64,000 nucleotides of DNA from PALSA-1006 sp963733265 (GCA_963733265.1 CAVTCF010000001.1:1674001-1738000); one strand, 5' to 3'. Positions 43,534 to 52,994 are shown, counted from the stretch's first letter. The notes: generated by a model from the sequence alone, not told the origin. Program-made: numbers and translations.

Positions 43534-45474
43534 ATGAAAAAAACATTATCTCATTGGCTTAGTTACTCCTACCTTAGGGCGATTTTTTTACTGGTGCTTT
43601 TTATTCTGCCTGCCACCTTGATTCGATTCGTTATGTATTTTACTTATCCTGACGACTTTCAAGGTCTGGGCTTTGGGCAGGTGCTGACATCGTTATTGGT
43701 TGGTTTGCGTTTTGATGTTTCAGTGGCAGTAATGTTAGTCGGAATACCGGTTTTGTTTTTGCTGCTGCCATTCCGATGGAGCCACCATCGTTATTTCCAA
43801 CGGTTTGTGGGTGGATTTATTTATATAGCTTGGCTAAGTTTCATTGCTTTAATGATCATGGACATGCTGTATTTCGGTAACGTGCATCGGCATGTCGGTT
43901 CAGAAGTTCATACGATGTCAAATGATGTCAACTCGATGATTACCATCGCCCTTGAACAGTACAAGACTGTGCTCGCAATATTTGCGCTGATCGCATTTTT
44001 CGGGGCAATAATGTGGTGGCATTTCCTCTGCAACATTCCTTCGCCTCCAAAACGTCCATGGCTGCGTCTGCTCGCACTTCCATTCGTACTGCTTATGATG
44101 GTTATCGCAGAACGTGGCGGATATACCGGCAAGCCAATCGGCGTGGGCGAGGCCTTTTTTTCAGACTCATTGGCTCAAGGCTATCTGGCAATGAATGGTG
44201 CGTTTGCGGCTTCGCGTGCGTGGGTTGAGGAAACACCAACCCTAAGAACTTTTATGTCACAACAGCAAGCTGTCTCAATGACGCAATCATTTCTGGACAG
44301 TCCCAATACGAAATTTACGACACCGGAATATCCGCTCGCGCGTATTTCGTCGCCAAACAAGTTAAGCTACCGGCCCAATGTCGTAGTGCTGATGTTGGAA
44401 AGCTGGGGGGCAATACATATTGACTCTTTGCGGCACGAAATGAATTTGCCACCGCTTGGCGCAACTCCAAACTTTGACCGGCTGGCAAAGAATGGACGCC
44501 TGTACACAAACTTTTATGGCAACGGACAACGCTCCATTCAAGGAGCTGCCGCAATTCTTGCCAGTCAGCCGACCTTTCCCGGAATGCCCATGTTGGGTTT
44601 GGGCATGGAGCAGAATCGCATCAGTTTTATGGGGCAATTAGCCCGTGAGCAGGGTTACCAGACAATATTTCTACAGAGTAGCGATCACAAATCCTTTCAT
44701 TTTGATTCTATCGCGGCACGTGCCGGATTTACCGACTATTTAGGCGCGGAAGAAATTCCCAATTTGCATGAGCACCCGAAACCGGCTGCGACATGGGGTA
44801 CTTGGGATCACAATACTTTCCAGCAGGCAAATAAATTATTTTCGCAATCGAACAAGCCTTTTATGGGGTTCATTTTTTCTTCGACAACGCACACACCCTG
44901 GATTATTCCCGATGAACGCTGGAATAAATTTGGTGGAGGAACGGATCGTGACGCATTTAGGAATAGTTTGTTCTATGCCGATTGGGCATTGGGTCAATTA
45001 ATGGACGCAGCCAAAAAAGCAGGATATTTTGATAATACGATATTTATCATCACGGCTGATCATGTTGACGAATTCGTGGAGACTTCTAAAGTCATTCCAA
45101 ACCAGTTCCATATTCCGCTGTTGATCTTTGGCCCGGGTGTGAAGCCGGGGATTGATACTCGTGTGGGGAGTCAATTCGATATATTGCCGACATTAATTGA
45201 TCTATGCGGTTGGTCATCAAATTATGCCGGAATGGGACGCTCGTTGATGGACGAAACTCGCTCAGATGAGCGTGCTTCGCTTAGTATACGCGGCGATGTG
45301 CTTGACTGGATCACCTCTTGGGGCTGGGTTTCACATAATTTGGAAAAGCGTATCGGTACGTCAAATGATATGTCGGAAACACAGGCGGCAAGATTGGAAC
45401 AACATCTGTTGGCAACCTATCAAACGGCGATAGATATGCAGTTAAATAACCGATTTTTACCCCCGGGAGAATGA
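43534..45474 (+). CDS. LTA-synthase-family membrane sulfatase-fold enzyme
   Basis: 646 residues: about five N-terminal helices (residues ~10-195), then an extracytoplasmic alkaline-phosphatase/sulfatase fold domain. NVVVLMLESWGA carries the first metal ligand; FYGNGQRSIQGAAAIL has Ser334 at the place of the nucleophilic Thr of LtaS; later TTHTPWIIPD and FIITADHVDEF hold His/Asp metal ligands. Gram-negative relatives transfer phosphoglycerol or phosphoethanolamine to glycans or lipid A (OpgB, EptA-like). It stands alone between the efflux operon and the convergent miaA. The group transferred is unknown; Ser instead of Thr is common in Gram-negative members. Confidence 0.85.
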   Translation: MKKTLSHWLSYSYLRAIFLLVLFILPATLIRFVMYFTYPDDFQGLGFGQVLTSLLVGLRFDVSVAVMLVGIPVLFLLLPFRWSHHRYFQRFVGGFIYIAWLSFIALMIMDMLYFGNVHRHVGSEVHTMSNDVNSMITIALEQYKTVLAIFALIAFFGAIMWWHFLCNIPSPPKRPWLRLLALPFVLLMMVIAERGGYTGKPIGVGEAFFSDSLAQGYLAMNGAFAASRAWVEETPTLRTFMSQQQAVSMTQSFLDSPNTKFTTPEYPLARISSPNKLSYRPNVVVLMLESWGAIHIDSLRHEMNLPPLGATPNFDRLAKNGRLYTNFYGNGQRSIQGAAAILASQPTFPGMPMLGLGMEQNRISFMGQLAREQGYQTIFLQSSDHKSFHFDSIAARAGFTDYLGAEEIPNLHEHPKPAATWGTWDHNTFQQANKLFSQSNKPFMGFIFSSTTHTPWIIPDERWNKFGGGTDRDAFRNSLFYADWALGQLMDAAKKAGYFDNTIFIITADHVDEFVETSKVIPNQFHIPLLIFGPGVKPGIDTRVGSQFDILPTLIDLCGWSSNYAGMGRSLMDETRSDERASLSIRGDVLDWITSWGWVSHNLEKRIGTSNDMSETQAARLEQHLLATYQTAIDMQLNNRFLPPGE

Positions 45475-45493
45475 TGTAAAAAGAGTTTGGTTG

Positions 45494-46435
45494 TCATTCA
45501 GTGTTTAGCCTTGCTTCGAGATTTGCCCAAATACGGGCATAAAGATCAGGTGCCAGACAATCCAGCTCGATATCGATTTGAGTGCTTCTCAGCCAGGTAA
45601 GTTGTCGTTTTGCCAACTGGCGTGTAGCGACAATGCCTGTCTCCAGTAATTGATCAATCGTAATTTCGCCATTCAAATATTGCCACGCCTGACGGTAACC
45701 GACACAGCGCATGGAAGTCATGTTCGGATGCAGCGGATATTTTTCGCGCAGTGAGCGTATTTCTTCCAGCAAGCCGTGTGTCATCATGGTTTTGAATCGC
45801 GTGGCAATGCGGGCATGAAGTTGTGCGCGATCTGCCGGAATCAGGGCAATTGAAATGACTCTGTAGGGGAATTCAAAGTTTTCCTGCTTGCCGATTTGGG
45901 CCGACATCGGCTTGCCGGTGATACGGAAGACCTCCATTGCGCGCTGGATGCGTTGAGTGTCATTCGGCGCAAGACGCGCGGCGGTTTCAGCATCAACCAA
46001 AGCAAGTTGTTGGTGCAGATATTGAATACCGTGTTGTGCTATCTCGGCATCAAGTTCGGCGCGAATTTCCGGGGACGCTTGCGGCAAGCTGCTTAAGCCA
46101 TCGCGCAATGCTTTGAAATACAGCATGGTGCCGCCGACCAGCAGGGGAATTTTTCCCCGCGCCGTGATGTCTGCCATCAAGCGCAACGCATCGTGGCGGA
46201 ATGCTGCTGCGGAATAGGCCTCGGTGGGATCAATAATGTCGATGAGGTGATGCGGTGCGAGGGCAAGTGTGGCTGCATCCGGTTTGGCCGTACCAATGTT
46301 CATGTCGCGAAAAACCAGCGCCGAGTCAACGCTAATTAGTTCTACCGGCAGGTGACGGGATAATTCAACAGCGATATTGGTTTTACCACTTGCGGTAGGC
46401 CCCATCAGGAAAATTGCGCAAGGCAAAGTCGTCAT
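45494..46435 (-). CDS. miaA: tRNA dimethylallyltransferase
   Basis: A 313-residue MiaA of typical length. The P-loop GPTASGKT (12-19) and the DSALVFRDMNIGTAKP motif (variant of DSxQvYrGmdIGTAKP, with Ala-Leu-Val-Phe in place of Met-Gln-Val-Tyr) are present, then HHLIDIIDPTEAYSAAAF, GGTMLYFKAL, PNDTQRIQRAMEV and the C-terminal QLAKRQLTWLRS. It adds a dimethylallyl group to A37 of tRNAs that read UNN codons. The ATG overlaps the MFS gene stop by four bases, and mutL lies further upstream on the same strand, preserving the common mutL-miaA association. Confidence 0.95.
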   Translation of the reverse strand: MTTLPCAIFLMGPTASGKTNIAVELSRHLPVELISVDSALVFRDMNIGTAKPDAATLALAPHHLIDIIDPTEAYSAAAFRHDALRLMADITARGKIPLLVGGTMLYFKALRDGLSSLPQASPEIRAELDAEIAQHGIQYLHQQLALVDAETAARLAPNDTQRIQRAMEVFRITGKPMSAQIGKQENFEFPYRVISIALIPADRAQLHARIATRFKTMMTHGLLEEIRSLREKYPLHPNMTSMRCVGYRQAWQYLNGEITIDQLLETGIVATRQLAKRQLTWLRSTQIDIELDCLAPDLYARIWANLEARLNTE

Positions 46436-47697
46436 GCCAATTCCCGATCACGAGTTTCCCGCATTGCCACGATTGCAAGAAAACTGATTGCAGCCGCCGC
46501 AGAAACATAGCCTCCGACCCAGGTGAGTCCGCCGTGCAGCACTAATTGTTGCGCAAGATAGGGAGCGAGCGAAGCGCCGAGTATGCCGCCCAGATTGTAG
46601 GCAGTTCCTGCACCGGTATAACGCACGGCGGTGGGAAACAACTCCGGTAGCAATGCACCCATAGGCGCAAAGGTGGCTCCCATCAAAAACAGTTCGATGC
46701 TGAGAAAGGCCGTGATTTGCCACAGTGAACCGCTGGACAACATTGGCGCCAATAAAAAACCGGATAGAAATGCTGTACCGCCTGACACCAGCAACACAGG
46801 GCGGCGTCCAAAACGATCACATGCCCACGCGGAAAGAGGCGTCGCGGCAGCCATAAAGATAACGGCGATACATAACATGGAAAGGAATTGCGGACGCGGT
46901 ATACCGAGTATCGTGACACCGTAACTGAGCGAAAACACGGTCGAAATATAAAACAGCGCGTAACACACCACCATCGCCAATGCACCCAGCAGCAGGGGGA
47001 CTGCATGATGCGCGAGCAGCGCAGCCACAGGTAGTTTCTCCGGCTTTTGCGTTAACAATGCATGGGCAAAAACGGGCGTTTCAGTCAGCTTGAGGCGCAC
47101 GTATAGACCGACAATGACTAACGCTGCACTTGCGAGAAAGGGAATACGCCATCCCCAGGCGCGAAATTGATCATCGTCGAGGAAATGCGATAGCAACAGA
47201 AAGCTACTTACCGCAAATAAAAAGCCGATGGGTGGCCCCAATTGCGGAAACATTCCGAACCAGCCACGCTTGCCATGTGGCGCATATTCCGCTGCCAGCA
47301 ATGCCGCGCCACCCCATTCGCCACCCAGACCGATCCCTTGCCCGAAGCGTAGCAGGCAAAGCAGTGCAGGGGCTGCCCATCCTATGAGTGCATAACCGGG
47401 CAATACTCCGATCAGTGTTGTGGAAACACCCATTACAAGCAGCGATACAACCAGTGTTGCCTTGCGTCCGACTTTGTCGCCGAAGTGTCCGAACAGCAAC
47501 GCGCCGAGAGGCCGGGCTAAAAATGCAATTCCGAATGTCAGAAAAGCATTCAATGCCTGAACCGACGGGTTGCTACCCAGAAAAAATACCGGGCCGATTA
47601 CCATTGCTACCGCGAGGCCGTAAATATAAAAATCATAAAACTCGATGGCGGTACCAATAAAACTGGCAAAGGCAATACGTGTGGTTGAGGGGGGCAT
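46432..47697 (-). CDS. MFS transporter, metabolite:H+ symporter (MHS) family
   Basis: A 421-residue, twelve-helix major facilitator. The opening FASFIGTAIEFYDFYIYGLAVAMV is diagnostic of the MHS (ProP/ShiA-like) branch; FGHFGDKVGRKATLVVSLLVMG is the loop 2-3 MFS motif, RFGQGIGLGGEWGGAALLAAEYAP helix 4 and GAWACDRFGRRPVLL-type repeats the second half. It probably imports a carboxylate or osmolyte with protons. It is three bases after mutL and overlaps miaA by four, so the three are co-transcribed on the minus strand. Such a transporter is unusual in the mutL-miaA unit. Confidence 0.9.
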   Translation of the reverse strand: MPPSTTRIAFASFIGTAIEFYDFYIYGLAVAMVIGPVFFLGSNPSVQALNAFLTFGIAFLARPLGALLFGHFGDKVGRKATLVVSLLVMGVSTTLIGVLPGYALIGWAAPALLCLLRFGQGIGLGGEWGGAALLAAEYAPHGKRGWFGMFPQLGPPIGFLFAVSSFLLLSHFLDDDQFRAWGWRIPFLASAALVIVGLYVRLKLTETPVFAHALLTQKPEKLPVAALLAHHAVPLLLGALAMVVCYALFYISTVFSLSYGVTILGIPRPQFLSMLCIAVIFMAAATPLSAWACDRFGRRPVLLVSGGTAFLSGFLLAPMLSSGSLWQITAFLSIELFLMGATFAPMGALLPELFPTAVRYTGAGTAYNLGGILGASLAPYLAQQLVLHGGLTWVGGYVSAAAAISFLAIVAMRETRDRELA

Positions 47698-47700
47698 TCT

Positions 47701-49515
47701 TCACTTACCCCGCATAAACATCGCGTCCAATTCCGCGAGTGAAATTTGGAACCAGGTCGGGCGTCCGTGGTTGCATTGGTCGGCGCGTTCAGTCTGCTCC
47801 ATTTCGCGAAGGATTGCGTTCATTTCGGGAATGCTCAATTGTTGGTTCGCGCGCACAGCGGAATGGCAGGCGAGGGTGGCGAGAAGTTCGTTGCGGCGCT
47901 CGGTAAGGGCGCGACTTGCGCCGAATTCCCTGAGTTCATGCAGCACTTCTCGCGCAGCGGCTTCGGCATGTGCTTGCTTGAGCATGGCGGGCATTGCCCG
48001 TACCGCCAAGGTGGTTGGCGAGAGAGGAGCAAGGTCAAAGCCAAGTTTGGCGAGGGCGGTTTGTTCTTCTTCCGCCGTGGCGACATCCAGCGCCTCGGCG
48101 TGAAACGTCACAGGGATCAGCAGCGGTTGAGTGGGAAGTTGCTGGACATCCAATGCTGTTTTCATTTTTTCATACACGATGCGCTCATGTGCGGCGTGCA
48201 TATCTACCACCAGCAGCCCGATTTCATTTTGCGCCAGAATGTAGATGCCGGATAGTTGCGCGAGTGCGTAGCCGAGGGGATGTTCTAAGTTGGGAAGGGG
48301 AGTCTCATTCTTCTCGCTTCCCTCTTTTTCCTTTCCTGTTTGAGTTTCCCACAAACGATAAGTCGACTGCTGTTGCGCAGCACTGAACGGGATGCGTTGT
48401 TGCTGGAAATGGTATGTGCTGCCATTCCCGCGAAAGCCGGAATCTTGGGCCTTTATATTACCAATGGATTCCTGTCTTGGCGGGATTGGCGCATCAGATT
48501 CTGCGAAAGTTTGTGTTTCAGCTCCCGCAATCGGCGCACTCAACGCGTCTTGCAACGCGTGAAACACGAATTGATGAATGCCCTGACTTTCACGGAAGCG
48601 CACCTCACTTTTTGCCGGATGCACGTTAACATCCACTTGCTCGGGCGGCATGTCGAGAAACAATACGAAGGCCGGATGGCGCTGATGATGCAGAATGTCC
48701 TGATAAGCTTGTCTTACCGCATGCATCAGTACTTTGTCGCGCACAAAGCGTCCGTTAACAAAGAAATATTGCTCGTCGCGGGAAGAACGCGAATAGGCTG
48801 GCAGGGCTGCGATGCCAAATAAATGCAAACCGGCAATCTGGCGTTCTACGGCAACAGCATGTTGCCCGAATTCTTCACCGAAAATAGCAGTTATCCTTTG
48901 CGCCAAATTTTGCTTGCCTAACTGCCAAACTGTGCGTCCGTTGTGCTGCAAAGAGAAGGCGATATCCGCTCGCGATAGAGCGATGCGCTTGAATGTTTCT
49001 TCGCACCAGGCAAATTCAGTGCTTTCACTTTTTAAAAACTTTCTGCGTGCGGGAGTGTTGAAATACAATTCGCGCATTTCAATGCTGGTGCCCTGAGCAT
49101 GGGCAGCCGGGGCGGCAACGCTTTGTGTGCCATCCAGCGCTTCGATTTTCCAGGCGTGCGCGGTATCTGCATGACGGCTGGTCAGCGTGATCTGAGCTAC
49201 TGCGGCCATGCTTGCCAGCGCTTCACCTCGAAACCCCATGCTTGATACGCGCTGCAAATCATCCAGTGTAGCGATCTTGCTGGTGGCGTGGCGCATAAGT
49301 GCCAAGGGCAATTGTTCGGGAGCTATGCCGTTGCCGTTGTCACGCACACGCAGCAATTTGACGCCGCCGCCTTCGAGTTGCACAGCGATCTCGCTGGCGC
49401 CGGCATCAAGACTGTTTTCCAGCAGCTCTTTCAACGCGGAAGCCGGGCGTTCGATTACCTCGCCTGCGGCAATTTGGTTGATTAGCAAGTCGGGTAATAA
49501 TTGGATGGTAGCCAT
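47701..49515 (-). CDS. mutL: DNA mismatch repair protein MutL
   Basis: A 604-residue MutL. The GHKL ATPase part has LLINQIAAGEVIERPASALKELLENSLDAGA, VRDNGNGIAPE, RHATSKI and SSMGFRGEALASMAAVA. The C-terminal dimerisation domain contains DMHAAHERIVYE (Asp438 onwards), matching the DQHA-x2-E-x4-E endonuclease motif (Met for Gln), which is expected in organisms without MutH. A disordered linker lies about residues 330-395. It nicks or licenses nicking of the error strand with MutS. The gene starts a minus-strand unit with the MFS transporter and miaA. Confidence 0.95.
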   Translation of the reverse strand: MATIQLLPDLLINQIAAGEVIERPASALKELLENSLDAGASEIAVQLEGGGVKLLRVRDNGNGIAPEQLPLALMRHATSKIATLDDLQRVSSMGFRGEALASMAAVAQITLTSRHADTAHAWKIEALDGTQSVAAPAAHAQGTSIEMRELYFNTPARRKFLKSESTEFAWCEETFKRIALSRADIAFSLQHNGRTVWQLGKQNLAQRITAIFGEEFGQHAVAVERQIAGLHLFGIAALPAYSRSSRDEQYFFVNGRFVRDKVLMHAVRQAYQDILHHQRHPAFVLFLDMPPEQVDVNVHPAKSEVRFRESQGIHQFVFHALQDALSAPIAGAETQTFAESDAPIPPRQESIGNIKAQDSGFRGNGSTYHFQQQRIPFSAAQQQSTYRLWETQTGKEKEGSEKNETPLPNLEHPLGYALAQLSGIYILAQNEIGLLVVDMHAAHERIVYEKMKTALDVQQLPTQPLLIPVTFHAEALDVATAEEEQTALAKLGFDLAPLSPTTLAVRAMPAMLKQAHAEAAAREVLHELREFGASRALTERRNELLATLACHSAVRANQQLSIPEMNAILREMEQTERADQCNHGRPTWFQISLAELDAMFMRGK

Positions 49516-49612
49516 ACGGGCAGCTTAAGGAAGAGCTCCCCGGTATTATAGCGGAGGGAGACATGATTCCACGATTCTATTCAAAATAACCGGGGCAGCT
49601 TTATATCTTCAC

Positions 49613-50227
49613 TTACCGCGTGAACACATAACCCTTGTAGCTAAAAACTGCCCTATCTTCGAGGATTTTTATGAGACGCAAGCCGGGGGATATCTCGTCA
49701 CCTTCATGTACAATTTGATTGTTTATCATGACTAGATTTCCGTTCTGTTCGTTATGTATATAGCCACTAATATTCATCGGGGGCAGGTCTACCAATGGAT
49801 CAATAGTGGAAGGTTTGTTGATAGCGGTAACGGAACTTTGTTTCGAGCCCTGTAAGGGTTCAAGTTTTGGGGTAAGGGGCGCTTGGCTATTCCCGGTAAG
49901 ATCGGCAGTAGTTTTTTTTTGGCGAGATTCGGAAACATGTTTTTCATGCTTGGGCACTGTTCGTTCAGTAGTATTTAATTGGGGTGTTGGAGGCACGACA
50001 ATGTCTTGTTTGATTTTCTGGTCGGACGCTACGGGTGAATTAAAACGCGGCCATAGCAACCAAATTAACGCGAGCAAGATGAGCGCCGACATCAACAGCG
50101 ATGCCGGAATCAGCCAGGGATTATGATTGCTTTTTACCTCGACTCTATACAAGAATCCGGAATTCTGTCCTGAGTTAATTTGCCTTTCGTGTTCGGATTT
50201 GCGCAAAGCATCTAAAATAAAGGACAT
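49613..50227 (-). CDS. gspB: General secretion pathway protein B (GspB)
   Basis: A 204-residue protein starting with the signature MSFILDALRKSEHERQ of GspB/T2SSB. One membrane helix follows (about residues 38-62), then a Pro/Thr/Lys-rich periplasmic linker, and the C-terminal T2SSB domain (about 145-204: PPMNISGYIHNEQNGNLVMI, EGDEISPGLRLIKILEDRAV). With GspA it opens the peptidoglycan or guides assembly of the type II secretion secretin GspD. It is two bases after gspA on the minus strand. No other T2SS gene lies in the window. Confidence 0.88.
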   Translation of the reverse strand: MSFILDALRKSEHERQINSGQNSGFLYRVEVKSNHNPWLIPASLLMSALILLALIWLLWPRFNSPVASDQKIKQDIVVPPTPQLNTTERTVPKHEKHVSESRQKKTTADLTGNSQAPLTPKLEPLQGSKQSSVTAINKPSTIDPLVDLPPMNISGYIHNEQNGNLVMINNQIVHEGDEISPGLRLIKILEDRAVFSYKGYVFTR

Positions 50228-50229
50228 GG

Positions 50230-51888
50230 CTAACCTCTTTTCCCGGCAACCAAGTGTTGGCTAACTTTGCCGCTTCGCACATTAAGATGAATTACTGTTA
50301 ATGGGCCAACCACGCCATCGGGTTGTAAACCTTCTGTTAGTTGAAACGTATGCACACGTTTCGCCAGAGGTGCATCAAACACATCAGAGCCATTGTCACG
50401 AATGCCATCGACAGATTCCAATACGCGACGCAACCAAATTACAGCAGGTCCCCGATCATTATATGAAAGACGATCGCTAAAACCCGGTGGTGAATTCCAA
50501 ACAAGAATGTATTGCCCGAACCAATAATTGGCCAATTCCATCAAAGAGACTCGCCGGGCAACACCGGCAACCATCAGCGTTGCCGATTCATGATCCAAAT
50601 CTGTAAGTGTTGCCGAATACTCTTTTCCATCTGCTGATGAAAGCCGTGTTAGAACCGGCTGATCAAGCTGAACCAAATCGGTTAATCCGCCACGCCCGGC
50701 ATAACAATGCATCCCCTGTGTCTCAGCCTGCTGGCAAGGACTTTCCTTTGCTCGTGAGTCGATATCGACACCGTATAGCTTGAATAGCGAATTAAACGCA
50801 AGCAATTCACTTTCGGCGCGAGGAACGTTGCCGGGCCATTCGAGCGATGTAATTGGCAAGATGGAGTGATCATTTCGGGTATTGCTTGAAACTGGCTGCG
50901 CCAAATTGGCAACAGGTACAGGCGGTGGAACTGGAGCAGCCTCCTGTGGCGTGTTAGTAAGCGCGGATTGCTGCAATCTTTCTTTAACATCAGGAAATTG
51001 TTTGAGCAACAAAATTACCACGAGCACCAGCAAAACCGTTATGGCAGTCACAACCGTTCTGGTTTGAAAAATTTTCGGTTTTGCCGCAAAAACTTCTTTA
51101 ATTCCCTGGCGAAGAACAGGCATTGTGATTTGCTGGATTCCACGCGAGTAAGCGCCAAGTAATGCACGATCACAAATCAAGTTTATCAAACGGGGTATGC
51201 CATTGCTGGCACGATAGACTTCCTTCATCAATGATTCGGGAAATATCAGTGGCGAGGCACCGGAAATACGAAGGCGATGCGTGACATAGGCATATACTTC
51301 GAGCCGGCTGAGGCGCGTTAAGTGGTAACGCGCAATGACCCGCTGAGATACCTGCCTCATTTCCGGACGCGACAGCATGTTGTTTAACTCCGGTTGTCCG
51401 ATCAGGAAAATTTGCAACAATTTGCGTGTGCTGGTTTCGAGATTTGTTAGCAGGCGCAATTGTTCGAGTACAGACGAGTCAAGATTCTGTGCCTCGTCTA
51501 TTATTAAAATGGCACTGCGTCCTTGCGCGTGGGCTGTCAATAATCTCGCGTTGATCGCATCAACAAATTTTTTGATGCCGGACGGTTCTTGCGCAATTTC
51601 AATATGGAACTCTTCACAGATTGTTTGAAGCAGCTCTTCGACACTCATGCGCGGGTTGAGTATAAAAGCGACATCTATGTTTTCGGGTAATTGTTCAAGC
51701 AGGCTGCGGCAGATCGTGGTTTTGCCTGTGCCGACTTCCCCGGTGAGCAAAACGATGCCGCCTTCGCTCTTTACGCCATAGAGCAAATGAGCCATTGCTT
51801 CCCGGTGAGGTTCGCTCATGAACAGAAAACGCGGATCGGGAGCAATCGAGAATGGCATCTCGTTTAGGCAGAAATGATCCTTGTACAT
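50230..51888 (-). CDS. gspA: GspA/ExeA-type AAA ATPase with peptidoglycan-binding tail
   Basis: 552 residues. The cytoplasmic AAA ATPase (about 1-265) has the opening HFCLNEMPFSIAPDPRFLF, P-loop GEVGTGKTT (50-58), Walker B AILIIDEAQNLD and sensor TNLETSTRKLLQIFLIGQPEL. A membrane helix (about 277-297) leads to a periplasmic part, and the C-terminal ~70 residues form a PG_binding_1 domain (YNDRGPAVIWLRRVLESVDG, ...LQPDGVVGPLTV). Aeromonas ExeA uses this architecture to remodel peptidoglycan and assemble the secretin. Partner GspB follows two bases downstream. The gene is divergent from the cytochrome c gene. Confidence 0.92.
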   Translation of the reverse strand: MYKDHFCLNEMPFSIAPDPRFLFMSEPHREAMAHLLYGVKSEGGIVLLTGEVGTGKTTICRSLLEQLPENIDVAFILNPRMSVEELLQTICEEFHIEIAQEPSGIKKFVDAINARLLTAHAQGRSAILIIDEAQNLDSSVLEQLRLLTNLETSTRKLLQIFLIGQPELNNMLSRPEMRQVSQRVIARYHLTRLSRLEVYAYVTHRLRISGASPLIFPESLMKEVYRASNGIPRLINLICDRALLGAYSRGIQQITMPVLRQGIKEVFAAKPKIFQTRTVVTAITVLLVLVVILLLKQFPDVKERLQQSALTNTPQEAAPVPPPVPVANLAQPVSSNTRNDHSILPITSLEWPGNVPRAESELLAFNSLFKLYGVDIDSRAKESPCQQAETQGMHCYAGRGGLTDLVQLDQPVLTRLSSADGKEYSATLTDLDHESATLMVAGVARRVSLMELANYWFGQYILVWNSPPGFSDRLSYNDRGPAVIWLRRVLESVDGIRDNGSDVFDAPLAKRVHTFQLTEGLQPDGVVGPLTVIHLNVRSGKVSQHLVAGKRG

Positions 51889-52162
51889 GGGTGATTCTTA
51901 TTTATTCAAAGTGAGAATTGTAAGCTATTACAAGCAGGAAAAACGCGGCGATTTTACACGTTACGAGGGTGATTTTTTTGGGCGGGGACTGCTTTTCTTC
52001 AATAAATATTTTCTTAAAAAAGAATATGAGAGGTAAAATAGCCGTCGGTATGCTGTAGTAGCTGAATAGGCATTGTAAGCAGGCGCGGGAAATTTACCGT
52101 TCCGGGTCGGCTGAATGAATTGTTTGGAACTTGCTTTTTTATTTATCATTTAGGAGAGAAAT

Positions 52163-52477
52163 ATGAAGTCTATTGTTACATCAGTGGCAGTTGTAGCTTG
52201 CTTGGTTGCAGGTAGTGCTCATGCGGTTGATATGCCTAAAGAAGGAAAGGCCAAGTGTGGCGCATGCCATACGATCGATAAAAAATTGGTAGGGCCGGCA
52301 TGGAAAGATATCGCAGCCAAATATGCGGGTAAAGCCGGTGCTGAAAAAACTTTGGAAGCTAATATAACCAAGGGTGGTGCATTTGGCTGGAAGTTGGGGG
52401 TAATGCCTCCCAAAGGTGCCGGCGCAACTGATGCCGAGATCCAATTGCTGGCAAAATTTATTGTTGGCATTAAGTAA
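52163..52477 (+). CDS. Class I cytochrome c, small periplasmic
   Basis: A 104-residue exported monohaem cytochrome. The signal peptide ends near AHAVDM. The haem motif KCGACHTIDKKLVGPAWKDIAAKY is at the start of the mature protein; the distal Met is in LGVMPPKGAGATDAEIQLLAKFI, which is the c551/c552 pattern. It should shuttle electrons between the bc1 complex or a dehydrogenase and a terminal oxidase. TTAGGAGAG precedes the ATG. It is monocistronic with a terminator hairpin after the stop. Confidence 0.93.
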   Translation: MKSIVTSVAVVACLVAGSAHAVDMPKEGKAKCGACHTIDKKLVGPAWKDIAAKYAGKAGAEKTLEANITKGGAFGWKLGVMPPKGAGATDAEIQLLAKFIVGIK

Positions 52478-52496
52478 TTTTAACTTTATGAATATA

Positions 52497-52520
52497 AATT
52501 CCGGCGCAAGCCGGAATTGT
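52497..52520 (+). terminator. Hairpin after the cytochrome c gene
   Basis: AATTCCGGC, loop GCAA, GCCGGAATT, then GTTTAG. The stem is nine base pairs and perfect. It lies 20 bases past the stop. Confidence 0.65.
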
Positions 52521-52548
52521 TTAGCCTGAAAATTTGAAATTCAGGACA

Positions 52549-52579
52549 TAAAAAAAGCAGGGTTACCCCTGCTTTTTTT
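52549..52579. terminator. Bidirectional rho-independent terminator
   Basis: A run of A, GCAGGG, loop TTAC, CCCTGC, a run of T. The A and T tracts allow use from either strand, serving the minus-strand Ala/Lys-rich gene and, from the other side, the cytochrome c transcript. Confidence 0.8.
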
Positions 52580-52591
52580 ATTAAAGCAATA

Positions 52592-52834
52592 TTACTTTGC
52601 AGCAGGAGCAGCGTCAGCCTTTTCAGCCTTCTTTGCTTTCTTGGACTTCTTTGCTTTCTTGGCTGGCTTGGCTTCAGCTTTCTTTTCTTCCTTAGCAGCA
52701 GGAGCAGCCTTAGCAGCAGGAGCAGCGGCAGCGGCAGCAGGAGCAGCGGCAGCAGGAGCAGCAGCGTCAGCAGCAACAGCAGAGAAAGAAACAACAGCGA
52801 AAACAGCAGCGATCAATGTAGACAAAAGTTTCAT
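52592..52834 (-). CDS. Exported low-complexity Ala/Pro/Lys-rich protein
   Basis: About 80 residues from ATG 52834 (MKLLSTLIAAVFAVVSFSAVAADA); GGAGTC precedes it, and an upstream start at 52846 is less likely. A clear signal peptide ends AVAADA. The mature part is almost only Ala, Pro, Lys and Glu: first an AAP/AAK array, then KKAKKSKKAKKAEKAD. It is very basic and probably unstructured. Similar small exported proteins occur in several betaproteobacteria; they may bind envelope polyanions or act as a structural filler, but no function is known. Codon repetition (GCAGCAGGAGC on the opposite strand) reflects the tandem repeats. Confidence 0.6.
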   Translation of the reverse strand: MKLLSTLIAAVFAVVSFSAVAADAAAPAAAAPAAAAAAPAAKAAPAAKEEKKAEAKPAKKAKKSKKAKKAEKADAAPAAK

Positions 52835-52994
52835 GTAAGACTCCAAATAAAATTATAAATAAACGTTATATGACCTACCAGGTCACCGCCAATAACGCGC
52901 AACTATATTATCGCGTTGACACGATTTGCATAATATATGAACCTTTCATTTAATAAATAGAGGGTTAACCGTGCTTAATTGAAAAGCAGGATGT

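Noticed and set aside
47645..48255. Plus-strand frames of 152 and 169 codons opposite mutL
   Set aside because: Shadows of MutL; no conserved motifs and no start signals.
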